Shown piece by piece: positions 1 to 15,000 of a stretch of DNA of 64,000 bases (within the stretch, counting starts at the first letter, position 1; each line of letters starts with the position of its first letter). The position numbers and the translations under genes are program-made. This stretch comes from Phallusia mammillata. Taxonomy: Eukaryota; Chordata; Ascidiacea; Phlebobranchia; Ascidiidae. Below the pieces are notes generated by a model. That model had not been told where the DNA came from. It did not search any database and saw only the letters and a program-made list of their open reading frames with translations. The stretch covers positions 64,512 to 128,511 of the forward strand of contig QLIY01000306.1 in the NCBI GenBank assembly GCA_003260075.1, in the 5' to 3' direction.

Positions 1-18
1 TTTTTTTTTCTTTAACAG

Positions 19-3000
19 CTTTAAGTTCATCTAGCATCAGTTGGTGTAAAGTTGAGGCGACGGCATTATCACCCTCAGACTTAAGTGTGGTCGAGAACCT
101 TCCTCCTCCACCACTTGTCATCTTGTCACTCAGCTTAAAGACTGTTCCAAATATTAAAACTCACCAAAATGAGGTTTGTAAACTGATCATTGTTTAACAT
201 TGTATAAGTCAATGGTTCTCAAACTTTTTTAAGCGCGACCCAACTCTGAGTTTTATTAACATCTTACGAGTCACGACACAAGCCTCAAAAACAACAAAAA
301 AATGTTTTTTTTTTGTCATATGAAAACTTAATCGTCCTTAAATGCTAACTGATACATCTCCAAGTTCAGTTACGCAGGATTAACTTGTCCTATTATTTCC
401 TGTGCTATGACGTTTCAATCGCCATGTGCGAAACAGTAAAATAGGAAGGCTATTGTGTGCGCGACCCAGTTTTTGACCCCATATTTGGGTCGCGACCCAT
501 ACTTTGAGAACCACGGTTATAGGTGGACTTGATGAACGGATTTACATTCAAATTAAAATATTGTCAATATTTTTGGACCTTTTACTAATTTGCGCAAAAT
601 GTAGAATAAACAATAATACAAAAAATGTTTTGAAATGTTTAGCCTGTCATGTTTTAAGCTTGGATTAGAAATTACAGTAAACCTTGGTTAAACCGGATCT
701 TTACCTATTTCGGCAAAAACTTGGTACAAATGCTTTGTACTGTGGTAAGGCTTTAACTAATCAACATCGGTTAATCCGAATCTTCACCTAATGCGGACAA
801 TTTTTTGGTTTAGATGACTGAGGTTTACTGTATTTTCATGTTATTTTGGGCATTGTCTACTGTGTGTAAATTTACATAATCATTTAAATCTTGGCTTTTT
901 ATAATTCTGATCCAGTTTTTTGTTTGGTAGATTATCGGTATTGCTGGTTTGGTACACAAGCAATTTTCAATTGACAAGCCAGCTCCAAAACCATCTTTTC
1001 AAAACAGCTTCTTTGGTAAGTTTTTACTAAAACACAGCTGCAAACAGTGTACACCAGGGGTGTCCAAAGTGCGGCCCGCGGGCCAAATGCGGCCCCCGGC
1101 GACATTTCACGTGGCCCGCGGCTGTTTCTCAAATTGTTTCGCAAAAACGTTTTTGGGTTTTTGCGACTTTACGCAAAAGCCTTCCATGGAACTTTGTTTA
1201 CCGGTAAAAGCAAAGTGTACAGCGTGCTGACGCAACAAAACCCCACAATTTCCTTAAAACCTGTATATTTGTGTTCAATTTTTAAAAAAAATGTTGGCCC
1301 GCGGGCGTCTTCATCAGGTAAAAATTGGCCCGTGGGAGTCTTCATCTGTCAAAAATTGGCCCCCACTAAAAAAAGTTTGGACACCCCTGGTGTACACTGT
1401 TTCCACCTATAAGGTCTTATCAGTGCAGCTGGTGACTAGAGATTCACCTTGCCACTCTCCAGTTTGTTGGGAGTAACCTGTTCAACGCCACAACTTAACC
1501 GAAAATAACCTATTCAATGCCACAACTTAACTGTACTAATGAGCCGTATCAGTCAAACAATGTGTACTGTTTGCAGCTTATCATGTATTGGCTCCATGCT
1601 TTTACCAGTTCTGTTTAAAACTGTGGAGCACTATACACAGATCTGTTCATCAAGTTTAATGGTGAATACAGCATAATTAAACGTAAAAAGCAACATGGTT
1701 TATTATTTAAATGTTTCGGCAAATGCTTTTGCCAACATCAGTAATATGAGGGGCCACATCAGTTACACCCATTTATACCTTTTTGCCATTTTCTGCCAAG
1801 TACAATTCATGTGCAAAAGTGGCTCTACAGAAAACTATTGCACATAGGAATGGTACTTAGCAGTAATGTGCACCATCAACGTTCTATCAAATGCAATGCT
1901 GTCATTTAGTGGGTTGCGTTCAGTGCAAAAGCCTCAATTTTTTATGCTATTGCACTGTTACTTTACCCATAATATGTACAGGCTCTCTTCTGGGGTGAAA
2001 CGTCACTATTTTAGCGTTGCATGCAGATTATAACATTATTTTGTTTACTTTGTAAAGATAGTATTGACAACTTTGATAAATTGCCCAAACCAGTGACTTT
2101 GCTCAATAGTACACTGTTAGCTCATTGAAACAGGAACAATGGATCAAAAATTTGGTGATTTCTTTTATCAATAAACAATTGATTTTGAATAATGGCGCGA
2201 AAAATATGATGATGATAATGAACTGCCATAGAAAAATTGCCAATCATAATTATCATCCATTAGATTGTTCAAAATCAGTGTTACCTTGTGATGCTTATAG
2301 CAATAGGGTTGTGAAATTCGAAAGTACAATGCAGACTTCAACTCTTTAATACTACTGTGACATCAATCCCTAAAGTTGACAATACAGTTTGAATAACAAA
2401 TTGCCTAAAAACAAGCACAAATCATTTAATGAAACCTCCTCGGAGAAAAAAAATTCTGGTACGGTAAACCGGATTCAGTTAATCCGGATCTTCGCCTAAT
2501 TCAACCAAGGCTTAGTGCATTCTTAGGAATCCGACTCTGAAACACTGGGAGCTTAAGTCTTTTCACTGATTACTTTGTGTTTGGCAACTGCTGTGGAAAA
2601 TACATGTACAACAGCTATTTCAATTTATATGCTATTGCACATGTTGTTCCAACTGCCGTGTGTCAGCTCCCAACATATTATTCTTTCCCTACACCATGTA
2701 TTGTGCTGTTGTTCTTGGCACATCTTGTGTGGAAGAGCATTTGATATTCAGCTATTGCACACTAATGTACCCAGAAACTGCTCATATATCATCACTGAAC
2801 AAGGAGCTATTTATGTAGGGCTGTTTTTTTGCCCTGAGTTCGCTACCTTTTTAAAATCAAATAGCTTTTAAAGTTAAAAATAGTTTTCAAAACATGACAG
2901 TAAAACGGTTGGTTCCATGAATCAAACAACAGTGTATTTGTTTTGAAGCCATCACAAAGCCTGGTGACTGCATCTTTCCTTATGACCTGCGAGATGCAAT

Positions 3001-6000
3001 GAAAAGAAAAGGCTTTGATGTTGAAATTATTGGATCAGAACGGTCACTACTGGGATTTTTTCTTGCCAAATTTTTAAAGGTACAATTTTGACATGTAAAT
3101 ACTCGTAACTGGCCTGGGCCTATGGTTGCTTTGTGAAGAATAATATGTGCTAACTTTAAAAAAAAATCCTAAACCAAAAAATGTGTTGTTATATTTTAGT
3201 ACTGAGCAACTTTTCATGTTTTAATATAACTGCTGAGACAGAAATTGATTTTTGGTATTGTAGATTGATCCTGACATTATTATTGGTCATGATATGTTGG
3301 ATTTTGTTCTTGATGTTTTCTTGCATCGTCTCTCATCGTGCAAAGTTCAGAACTGGTCACGCATAGGAAGGCTGAAGAAGCTCAATATGCCAAAAGTGGT
3401 AAGAAAACTAACTTGATTTTTTTGTGTCCAATTGCAGTACTGCCGATTTTTGTGTATATTTATGCATAATTGTTTTGAATTCAACCGGATAAAAAAAGGA
3501 TAACTGAATTTAAAAAAAAAACTTTCTGCTTCTTTTGACAAAATATGTACTTGTTTTCTAGATGGGAGGTCGTTTTGCCGATCGTTCACTTACCACTGGC
3601 CGTTTGGTTTGCGACATAAAAATCTCAGCAAAAGAGTTGATTCGTTGCAAAAGTTACGACCTAACAGCACTTACCGAACATGTCTTGCATCGTCAGAGGA
3701 AAGATTTGCCTGTAGAACAAATCAAAAACATGTATTGGTAGGATTTTTGTAAATTGTTTTCCGGAATGCATTTTCTCTGTAAACTTGTCTTCACCCCAAC
3801 AATGTAGATGATTGTTGTTTGTGGAGTTAGTTAAAAAGTTTCTGACTTAAACTCTACTTTTCCAAAACTTTCCTCATCCATTTAATCAAAAATAAACTGA
3901 CCTGACTTAGCCAAAAATAAAAGCTTTTAATTAGGTTTCAAAAGCAAAATATTATGTGTTGTGTTGATGTAATTCCTTTTCTGTAATATTAAAATCAAAA
4001 ACCTGTCCGTGAGGTTACATAAGTTTTTCACCAATTTTATGTTTATGTTTTCAGCACTTCCGACAGCATGATGTGGATGATAGAACACACATTACTCGAT
4101 GCAAGCTTCATTTTAGATCTTACTTGTGAACTTAATGCTCTACCTCTTGCCCTACAGATCACCAATATTGCAGGTGCGGATGTGTATTAGTTTTACAGGT
4201 TAAAGATGTATTTATTGCTAAGATGACCATGCAAGCATAACTAGGATCAGCCCTGAAACATTCATGCTTAATCAATGTTAAAATTGCACCTGCTTTCAAT
4301 AGCAAGAAATATCAAAATGTGGCTCTGGTGTTGTCATATGTTTCATCATTGAGCCCTAACCCCCCCCCCCTTGCTAAGATGACCATGCAAGCATAACTAG
4401 GATCAGCCCTGAAACATTAATGCTTAATCAATGTTAAAATTGCACCTGTTTTCAATAGCAAGAAATATCAAAATGTGGCTCTGGTCTTGTCATATGTTTC
4501 ATCATTGAGCCCTAATGCTGTAATAATCAAATTGTTCTGCAATCAAATCACAGTATGTCAGGTCCATTAAAGGCATTGTAGTGATTGTACCTAGTCAAGC
4601 TGGTCTCCCAAGCCTTTGCATATAGCAAGGCACAAGCTAGAAAACTCTAGCCTGCGGTGGGATTTAAACCCTTAACAGGAAACTTTCCTGGGACTCGTGC
4701 TCTACAAACTGAGCTACACAGGCTCGGTTGATAAACCTGTTGGATCCAAATCTGCAATGAGTTATAAAATCATTGCTAACCCACAATTACACATGTACAT
4801 AAATGCTCATGTAACCTGATTTGACAGGAAATGTTATGTCTCGGACTTTGTTGGGAGGAAGGTCGGAACGGAACGAATTTCTTTTGCTTCATGCTTTCTA
4901 TGAGAGACCCCCCCCCCTGTTCTGCAATCAAATCACAGTATGTCAGGTCCATTAAAGGCATTGTATCTAGTCAAGCTGGTCTCCCAAGCCTTTGCATATA
5001 GCAAGACACAAGCTAGAAAAACCCCCCCCCCATTTAAATGAAACACTTGCGGTCACCCAAACCAAACCTTAAAAAAACCTGGTTGTGAATGATTTTTTTG
5101 TACTTTTTTATGTTCAAAAATGGTCGGCTAAAATGAAACAATATTTTAAGTTACGATGCAGGATTTAAGAGTTTTTACTCACTTTTTCTGATTGGCGGCA
5201 GGTTTTTAAAGAACAAAATTGTAAGAAAAAATTGTGTTTGTGATGTCAAAAATACTCGGCCAAACTCTTGTCAAGTATAAGGTATTCGCATAAGAACAAG
5301 CCTTGAATTTATTTTCAGAACCCATTGGGACTTAGCTAAGAAAATTTGTCCCATAACTCTTTAATGCTGTTTTAATTGCACAAGTTTTTGACAATAAACA
5401 AAGTATATATATTGTTAAATACTGCATTTTGTTCAAAGCTGTTGCATATGTGTTTGTCAAATGCTACATTAAAAAAACCTTTTGAATTAGGGGTTATGTC
5501 AATAAAATGAAGAATATGTACCCCCCCCCCTTTTAATATTAGGTTTGTTTATTGCATTTCTTTTTCAGATTACAAGAAAAAGCAATCGTCTAAGGCAGGT
5601 GAAAATGCACCAGGTATTACCTTATAACAAATACACTTATTTAATAAGTTAAGAAAATTTTTTTGCTTGTGGAAATGCGCAGTGTTATGCTGACAAACAT
5701 TCTAAAATTGGTCCACTATCTTTTGCTGTTTTTATTGCCAAAAACAAATTTGTCAGGAAAAATTCTAAATATGGTAAAGTATCTTCTACTATTCATGGCA
5801 TCATGCTTTTCTGAGACGCAGGATTTTTGTTATGTCAGTGCTGCATTTTAAACGCCTCTCTTTTTGAGTCTAAAACAGGCACCAAGTTGAACAAATAATA
5901 ATATGGCTGTGTGTGACATGGTTTTTGAGATCAACTTTGAAAATGGTTTTAAGGAAATGAAGGCCGGCCAAGAAAAAAAGCTGCATATGAGGGAGGTCTG

Positions 6001-8985
6001 GTCCTTGATCCAAAGCGAGGTTTCTACGACAAATTTATCCTTCTTTTGGACTTCAACTCTCTCTACCCCTCAATTATCCAGGAGTATAACATTTGCTTTA
6101 CAACTCTCGACCAAAATCCCCCAGAAAAATCTGTAAGTGTGAATATGTCTGTAAACGTGCAAGTTTCAATTGTGTTATATAACCAAACATTGAACATGCT
6201 GCTATGTAGTTGTGAATGATTTTTTTGTACTTTTTTATGTTAAAAAATGGTCGGCTGAAATGAAACAATATTTTAAGTTATGATGCAGGATTTAAGAGTT
6301 TTTAACACTTTTTCTGATTAGTGGCAGGTTTTTAAAGAACAAAATACATAAAAAAATTAATCTTTGTGGTAGTGATGCTCTGCCAAACTCTTGTCAAGTA
6401 TAAAGTATTCACAGATCAACAAGTGTAAATTTATAAACTGAGCCATTTGGGATTTAGTTCTGTCCGAAAACTCTTTAATGCTGTTTCAATTGCACTAGTT
6501 TTTGACAATTATACGGTATATTGTCAGATAGTGCTTGTTTTATTTAGTCACTATTTTATTCAATGCTGTTACATATGTATTTGGCAAATGCTGCTTTAAA
6601 AAACTTCTTGTATTATCTTTTTAAAATAAAATTTATCTTTTGCAGTCTGAGCTCGATGACTTCATTCCTGAAATTCCGGAGGCTGGTTTAGAACCAGGAG
6701 TTCTTCCAACTGAGATTCGAAAACTGGTTGAAAGACGAAAACAAGTAAAACAACTCATGAAAGCTTCTGGCCTCACCAAAGACCAATATATTCAGGTTAG
6801 TAACTTAGGATTGTATAAAAAAATTATAATTAAAAATTGTTAAGCAATGTTCTTATTTGTGCCATCCCAGTATATGATTTGAATTTTTCAATTAAAATTT
6901 TTAAGCAATTTTTTGCCGATTTTTGATTTACTTTTTCACAAGTACTGGAATTGTATAAAATAGTAATATATGGCCCTTCAGCAGCTGGTAAGGTCTTAGG
7001 CAATGTTCATTTCTGTAAATAAATTGCTAAATTATAGACATTTTTCAGAGAGCATATATGTAGAGGTAAAAAAATACAATCATTTAACTAAACAGTTAGT
7101 GGTGCCTTTTACTGATTCTGTTTCTACAAAACTTGATACCATAGTCTAATTTTTGCATGTAACTTTGTTGCAGTATGATATTCGACAAAAAGCACTGAAG
7201 CTTACAGCAAACAGTATGTATGGCTGCCTCGGTTTCAGCAACTCAAGGTTTTATGCAAAACCGCTTGCTGCTCTCGTGACGAGACAGGGTCGAGAGGTGA
7301 AATTCATTTTTTTTCTGTCTCATGCATAAGATTGTGTGCTAAGTAATGATAAACACAGTATTGGACAGCCTCCGGTTAAAACTTGTTCATAGCAACTTCC
7401 CCCCCCCCCCTTGCTGCTCTCGTGACGAGACAGGGTCGAGAGGTGAAATTCATTTTTGTTCTGTCTCATGCATAAGATTGTGTGCTTAGTAATGATAAAC
7501 ACAGTATAGGGCAGTCTCAGTTAAAACTTGTTCATAGCAATTTAGGTGAACCAATTTGCCAAATATTTCAAGCAATTCACCAAATGATTTTCTTAGCAAA
7601 AGACTATGGTTATAGTTTTTGATTTCCAATTAAATGAAATACGTGACTGATGTAGCCTGTTATTACTGATGATTGCATGAGCCATTGGAAACACTGATCA
7701 AAAAACAAAAATGTGTCTTTTTACATCTATTTAGGCCAATATGAACTATGTAGTGTTCCATATATAAATTCAAATAGAAACTGTTTTACTAACATTTTCC
7801 TTTTAAATGTGTAGATTTTAATGCACACCAAGGAACTTGCACAAAAAATGGGACTTGAAGTAATTTATGGTGACACTGATTCGATCATGATTAACACAAA
7901 CAGCACAGACATGGACCTCGCTTTCAAACTCGGAAATCAGGTAACACTCAATTTATTATTATGTACTCCACTTAGACAATATTTTTGCTGTGTAGTATTG
8001 AAATCTCTACTTCTGACTGTGTTTCACTTTTAGTGATGTGACGCATACTCAGTATCGAAATATTTTGCCGAATGATTTCAGTGGTAGCGATACTAGTACT
8101 CCGCATCGAAATATTTTGCCGAATGATTTCAGTGGTAGCGATGCTAGTACTCCGCATCGAAATATTTTGCCGAATGATTTCAGTGGTATCGATACTAGTA
8201 CCCCGCATCGAAATATTTTGCCTCAGTGTTCGATACCAACGTTCGATACCGAAGGCCGGTTTATACTATAAGAATACGGGCAACTGTTTACCAGTACAAC
8301 ACTATATTTAAATAGTCTGTATCGAAGGTAAATACACATGCTACTCACTTCAAAATCTGGTATTGTCCCATCACTTGACTCATTTTCTTTTTTCCTTGGC
8401 CTAACCAGGTTTGTGGACCGTGGAGTTGGTAAAACATTTCTGACTTAGACTTCACCCCTAAAATTTTCTGACCAAGCAAAAACTGAGCCTTTTTGTTGCC
8501 CTATAACAAAGTTTGGGTTTAACTTCCAAAATTGACACATGCTTGGTAGACAGGGGCCTCAATTTGGACCATGCTAAATTTGACACCAATTGACATAACA
8601 GGTTACACAGCAGTTTTAAAATATTTGAATAATGCCATGGAATATTATTAAAAGTGCAGTTTGATACAACATTGTACTTTCAGTTTGTTTATGATAAATG
8701 TGTTGTGTTTTACAGGTTAAGGCAGAAGTGAACAAGTTGTACAGATTACTTGAGATTGATATCGATGGTGTTTACAAATCTCTTCTATTGCTCAAGAAGA
8801 AGAAATATGCCGCTCTTAGTGTGCAAAGGTAATAAAACATAAATTAGTGTGTTCTGTAATAAACCATGTTACTGTTTTCTAGATCTTTACTCTTTAGTAG
8901 GGATGGGCTGAGCCGAGACAGAACCCGAGTACTCGGTACCGAGCATCGCTGTTTGATGCTTGGTGCTCAAACTGACCAAAGCAAT

Positions 8986-9054
<69 letters not shown>

Positions 9055-12000
9055 TTAAAAAAACTTAATTTGCATATTCATGCCCTGCTGGCATCGAAAC
9101 TAGTGTTCAAAAGGGTATCCATATGATAATGATTTTTCAAATGTATTAGATGGTGGAAAAACACGTACCTGTACAGCTTAATACACCGGTGACGTAAGGG
9201 ACCTTGTAAAGCCAAAACTAGTGTAGAATTGGTATTGTTGGTAACGTCACAATGCACCAAGTGAAATCGGCCGAGCAAAATGCATAAACGAGCAGATGCT
9301 CCCCCCCCCCAACTAGTGTAGAATTGGTATTGTTGGTAACGTCACAATGCACCAAGTGTAATCGGCCAAGCAAAATGCATAAACGAGCAGATGCTCGGTG
9401 CTCGGCCAAACAGAACATTTGCAGTTTTGGCCCATCCCTACTTTTTAACAGGCAATTCTGTGCAATTTGTGAAAACAAATATTTTGGTTTCTGCCTGTTT
9501 CAGCAACTGTGTTTAATTTAGATCAGCTGATGGAAGTTTTACAACGACGCAAGAACTTAAAGGTCTTGATATTGTGAGAAGAGACTGGTGCGATCTTGCA
9601 AAGTTAGCAGGAAAGTAAGAACCAAAATAATATGCTTCCCAATTTGTAAAAATCTCTTTATTTTTTTATTATTCTTTTCTTTATTGTAAAAAAAAAATAA
9701 GACACGACTTAAAAAATAAATAAAAAAAGTAAAAAAATATGTACAAATAAACACTTTTTACACACACACAAAAACAATGTTAACTCCTTTTACAATTTTA
9801 GTAAACTTGTTTCTTTCAATACTGAAACTAGTATATTTCTGTGTTTCTGATAAAATGCTTATCTGTGTGAATTTTATGATGTCAATTTTGTTGTTGTTCA
9901 ATAGATTAGTTGAAACAATTTAATACAATATTTCTTTTTATAGTTATGCAGTAAACCAGATACTCTCTGATCAACCTCGGGAAGATATTGTGGAAAAAAT
10001 CCATGAAAATTTGCAAGAAGTTGGAACTAAAGTTAAGAACAAGGAGTATGACCTCAAGGTGTTTGAAATCCGAAAGGTAAAAATCTTAACAAAAACGTTT
10101 TACCGCCATAATACAACATAAAATAAAGGAAGAGTTTATCAACCGTTTTCTCCTGTTAGCACCAGTTTAGGATAAAAATGCTTCCAATTTCACTAAATTA
10201 ATGTTTTTTTTTGCTATTCTGTATCATAAACTGTCAAAATACCCATTGAGTGTCAATTTATCCCTGATTTGGAACATGTTAAGATGAACATACATTCATA
10301 ACTTGGATCAGCTCTAAAGCGTCTATGCAGTCCAGCGACACAGGCCTATTGAATACGTCATACCAAATCAGCCAAGGCGATCACTGAACCTGTGTAGCTC
10401 AGTTGGTAGAGCCTCCTGTCGTGGGTTGGAATCCCACCACAGGCTAGATTTTTGTAGCCTATGCCTTGCCATATGGGAATGCTTGATGGCCGGCTGATTT
10501 GGTATGTTGCCTTTAATGGGTCGGGCGTACTATGATATTTACATATGGGTGTACCATGATCGCTGGTCTGCATAGACTCACCCCCCCCCCGGGAATGCTT
10601 GATGGCCGGCTGATTTGGTATGTTGCCTTTAATGGGTCTGGCGTACTATGATATTTACATATGGGTGTACCATGATCGCTGGTCTACATAGACTCGTCAG
10701 GACTGATCCCAGTTAAGAATTTTTGTTTATCTTAACTTGTTTAGAACCTTCAAGTTAAATGGTCCCGATTTTGAATAGAGGATGACAATTTAAACAGTTG
10801 GTATCAAACTCTAACATATGAGCTTGTTTCCCAAAAGATGTCCATACAACTTTTTGATTTTTTTCACAGGAACTGACAAAGGATCCTCATCTTTATCCAG
10901 GCAAGGACTCCTTACCTCATGTGCGCGTTGCTCTTCGGGTGAACAGTGGAATGACCCCCCCCCCATGATACAAGTGCACATCAGTACTAAATCAATTGGA
11001 GCATTGTGAAACCCGGTGGTATGCTCGGTATCCCCCCCCCCCCCAAAAGATGTCCATACAACTTTTTGATTTTTTTCACAGGAACTGACGAAGGATCCTC
11101 ATCTTTATCCAGGCAAGGATTCCTTACCTCATGTGCGTGTTGCTCTTCGGGTGAACAGTGGAATGAGCAAAAAATACAAATCCGGAGACATAGTATCCTA
11201 CATCATATGTGATGTAAGTAACTTATATTGCATCTGCATGATACAAGTGCACATCAGTACTAAATCAATTGGAGCATTGTGAAACTGTGGGTATGCTCGG
11301 TACGCCAGGTTTGCATGGGTCACCACTAAAAAAATTACACTACCTCTGATGGAAGCCTTGTTTGGCTTTAGTTTTTTAAAACTTAATCTCAAAAGAGATT
11401 TCAACATTACTGATTGTTTTAATATGTACAAGAACTGTGAGACTCAGCTAACTTTAACTTACAAGCAGATATAATTCGTGTTGCTAACAAACACCAGGGA
11501 TAAGGGACGCATCAGCTTAAACATGTTGCCNTTTGTAACCTACCATCCCGTGCACAGTTACCCTAATCTACAATTGGAAAACTGGACTTATTTTTTTAGG
11601 ATGGAACTTCATCTCCTGCGACACACCGAGCTTACACGATTGATGAACTGAAGCAAAGCGAAAAACTATCTGTAAGTAGTGTAGTGTGGTGAAATCACCA
11701 ATTTTACAGACTAATCCGGTTAATCGCATAATCCGTTAAGTTGCTTGGATATCAAACGTCGCTGTTTGTTAAAAATCGTCCGGTTATATGCATAAAGAAA
11801 CTGGCATATCAGTATGCAATTAACGATGCTTGTCTGTAAAAGGTTGCTTCTAATCGGACGAAGACACGCAGTAGTGTTCCGTTCTTACGATTTTACACCC
11901 AAAGTGACAAAAAAATGAATGCAATGAAAACTTGTCATTGTAGTGAATCAATGCTTTCGTATTTTTTTTCACACATTTCTTTCTTCAGGTGGATGGAAAC

Positions 12001-15000
12001 TACTACTTGGCACAACAGGTTCATCCAGTTGTGACGAGACTCTGTGATCCAATCGACGGGACTGATTCGGCGTTGATCGCACAATGTCTTGGTGAGGAAA
12101 ACAGAAAAAAAATTATTCCCTGCTGACTGGAACCCCCCCCCCCCTGATTCGGCGTTGATCGCACAATGTCTTGGTGAGGAAAACAGAAAAATTACACCGG
12201 CACCATTCCCTGCTGACTGGAATCAAAAATTGCGATGCTTGTTATATTCGACTAACATAATTTCTTCAAAACCTTTCTGATTGTTTAAACGGCAATTATA
12301 TACACTTCTGATCTGACGTTATGACGTCTCATTCAGGGCGTCTTAATCAGGGTCTTTATACATTTATTTAATGTTTTGTCATATTACAGCTGTTGCAACC
12401 GTGTGTTCATTTTATTGCGTTGCATTAAAACGGACATGTCAATGTTTGGAAATGCGAGGTATTATGAGCCGTTTGGATTTAAATAAACAAACATTTTTTG
12501 CACAAAAACTCCTTCAAGCTCCAAATGTAACAGTCACTGGTGATAAACACATTTGTCAACAAAGAATTTACGTGACAAATACGTATGTACAAAAGCGTCA
12601 TCTAGCGGTTTCATACATTTAATTTTGTTACCGCATATTGGCGCTAAGGAGTTGTTCATATTTTCCAGGCCTCGATCCGAGCGGATTTAAGCGATCCCAG
12701 ACTCACGAAGTTGATGAAGAGGAGAGGTTGATGAGCGTGCAAGCTACGGAAGAGGAAAAATACTCTGGATGCAAGAAATTCCTCTTCACGTGTCCCTCTA
12801 GTGGCGAGAAGCTCGAGTTTGGAAGTGGCGTGTTTGCTGAGACTGTAAGTTTGAAAATTAAACAAATAAACTTATGTTGTTTTATCAAACTTATAGAGCT
12901 CTTTTGTTATAATTATATTTTCATACCGACGTTTACCGTGCTACAGGCACCTGCTCATATTTCAGACGCCCAATCATTTGTTCAGCAAGAACCAATTTTA
13001 AGATTATTTGACATCTTTAGGGTGGATTTTTAATTGCTCATGAAGATTTACGTCCAGCCCCCCCCCCAACTTATAGAGCTCTTTTGTTATAATTATATTT
13101 TCATACCGACGTTTAGCGTGCTACAGGCACCTGCTCATATTTCAGACGCCCAATCATTTGTTTAGCAAGAACCAATTTTAAGATTATTTGACATCTTTAG
13201 AGTGGATTTTTAATTACTCATGAAGATTTACGTCCAAAATTTCATGTTTTTTTAAAAAACAATATAGATATAAAAACGTTTCAATTGTATATAAACGACC
13301 AACCGGTTTACATTTGGAACCAGTTTGTGTCTATTATCATGCCCACAACCGGTATACTAGAGTAGCAGTTTGCCTTAGTGCAAATGTGACAAACGTGGTT
13401 TGTACTTTTTTACTTTAAATTCTAAATTTCTCAATATTCACAAGAAGTTATTTTAGGTTTGTATTTTTAGGACCCTTCCTGGATGTGCAGTTTGGCGCAA
13501 CCTTGTGGCGAAGAATCCAGCAAAATAGTCGTGAATTATTTTGCTCAACTCCGAAACCAACTTACACTGGCGATAAGAGAACGCATCCACAATTATTACA
13601 AGGTGATGATGTGATAATGAATATTGTGTTGTTGCCAGGCATATTTTGTAAACTCTCTTTTTTGTTTAACCGCCAAAAACAAACAAATCATCGGACGTTT
13701 CGACGTCTTACACGCAGATAATTACACACTACACAATACAGTCGTTCTTATAATACCAAAAGGAAAAACAAAAAAAATTCAGGGATACTGTTTTGAAATT
13801 TCACAATTTTGTGTTGATTTGATTTGTAAAACGACCCCCCCCCCTACACACTACACAATACAGTCGTTCTTATAATACCAAAAGGAAAAACACAAAAAAA
13901 TTCAGGGAAACTGTTTTGAAATTTCACAAATTTGTGTTGATTTGATTTGTAAAACGATTTGTAAGCGTGATTGTATGAAATGCAAATAGTTTTTTAAAGA
14001 TTTATAATGATTAAAAAATGTAAAATTAAGTTAAACATGTTGAAACGTCTGCATGATGTATTCTATATACACCAGTACTTAGGCAGTAATGTTTATGATT
14101 AAGTTAAACATCTTCGCTAATAACTACGATTTCATTGCAAAAACAAGCTAACAAAAGGCATTCTTGGACTAACACAAAAAAGATCCAAAGATCGATTTTT
14201 ATTTTTCTTGTTGCTATTAACAACACTCATTTACATCCGGGTTACTCTTAAGCTCTTTAGATTACAACCGTTTATGACGCAAGTACTTAAAATTAACAGT
14301 TTGCCAGTAATGTCAAGTGCAAATAAGTGGCTTGCAGTACGTTCTGATCCTGCTATGATAGCATAAAATTGCGAAATGAATTGAGTTTTGTTTGAAGTGC
14401 TTGTGCTGAGTTAGTGACAAATCAATATTACCCAACCCTCCATAATGCTCTTGCTTTCACTTTTGAACAGTTGTATGAGTCACTTAGGAGGTGGTTGGGT
14501 TTTGTGTTTTACGTGGCCGTTTCAAATAGGCTGAGTGGAGCCTGTACTAAGTACTGAACGTTGCCATCTTTTTTTGCTCGGTGCTTGACCAAACAAACAA
14601 AAATGCAAAAGATGGTTATTATTTCTTTATTCAAACGTATCTCTATTTATCCAAACGTAAGAGGGAAATCGGAGTTACCTTTTTGCCTTTAAATTTGTCT
14701 TGCGGAAAAGGCCTTTTATGCTTTCCCCCCCCCCGTCACAAAAAATCCCCTTTCTACGTTCTAGCTCTACAAGGTCTCTTACATCACTAGCGGTGTATTA
14801 TAAGCTGTACATGCCCATAAAGTACGCGTTTTCCCACCATCTAATACATTTGAAAAATCATTCGTTTTTGTTCACAGATACCCTTTCGAACACTAGTTAC
14901 GTATGTTAGTTAGCAGGGCATGAATATGCCCCCCCCCCTCGGTACCGAGTACTCGGGTTCTGGCTCGGCTTGGCCCATCCCTACTTTCGACCAAACACAC

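Noticed and set aside
1..121. Minus-strand reading frame of 40 codons starting at 121 ([13 protein letters not shown]...)
   Set aside because: The plus strand encodes a POLA1 exon (19-173: [25 protein letters not shown]) with splice sites and phase matching the next exon.
8038..8311. Overlapping reading frames on both strands
   Set aside because: The 51-bp tandem repeat keeps all frames open; it is intronic.
8866..9126. Polyproline reading frame
   Set aside because: It crosses a C68 filler run inside a MITE.
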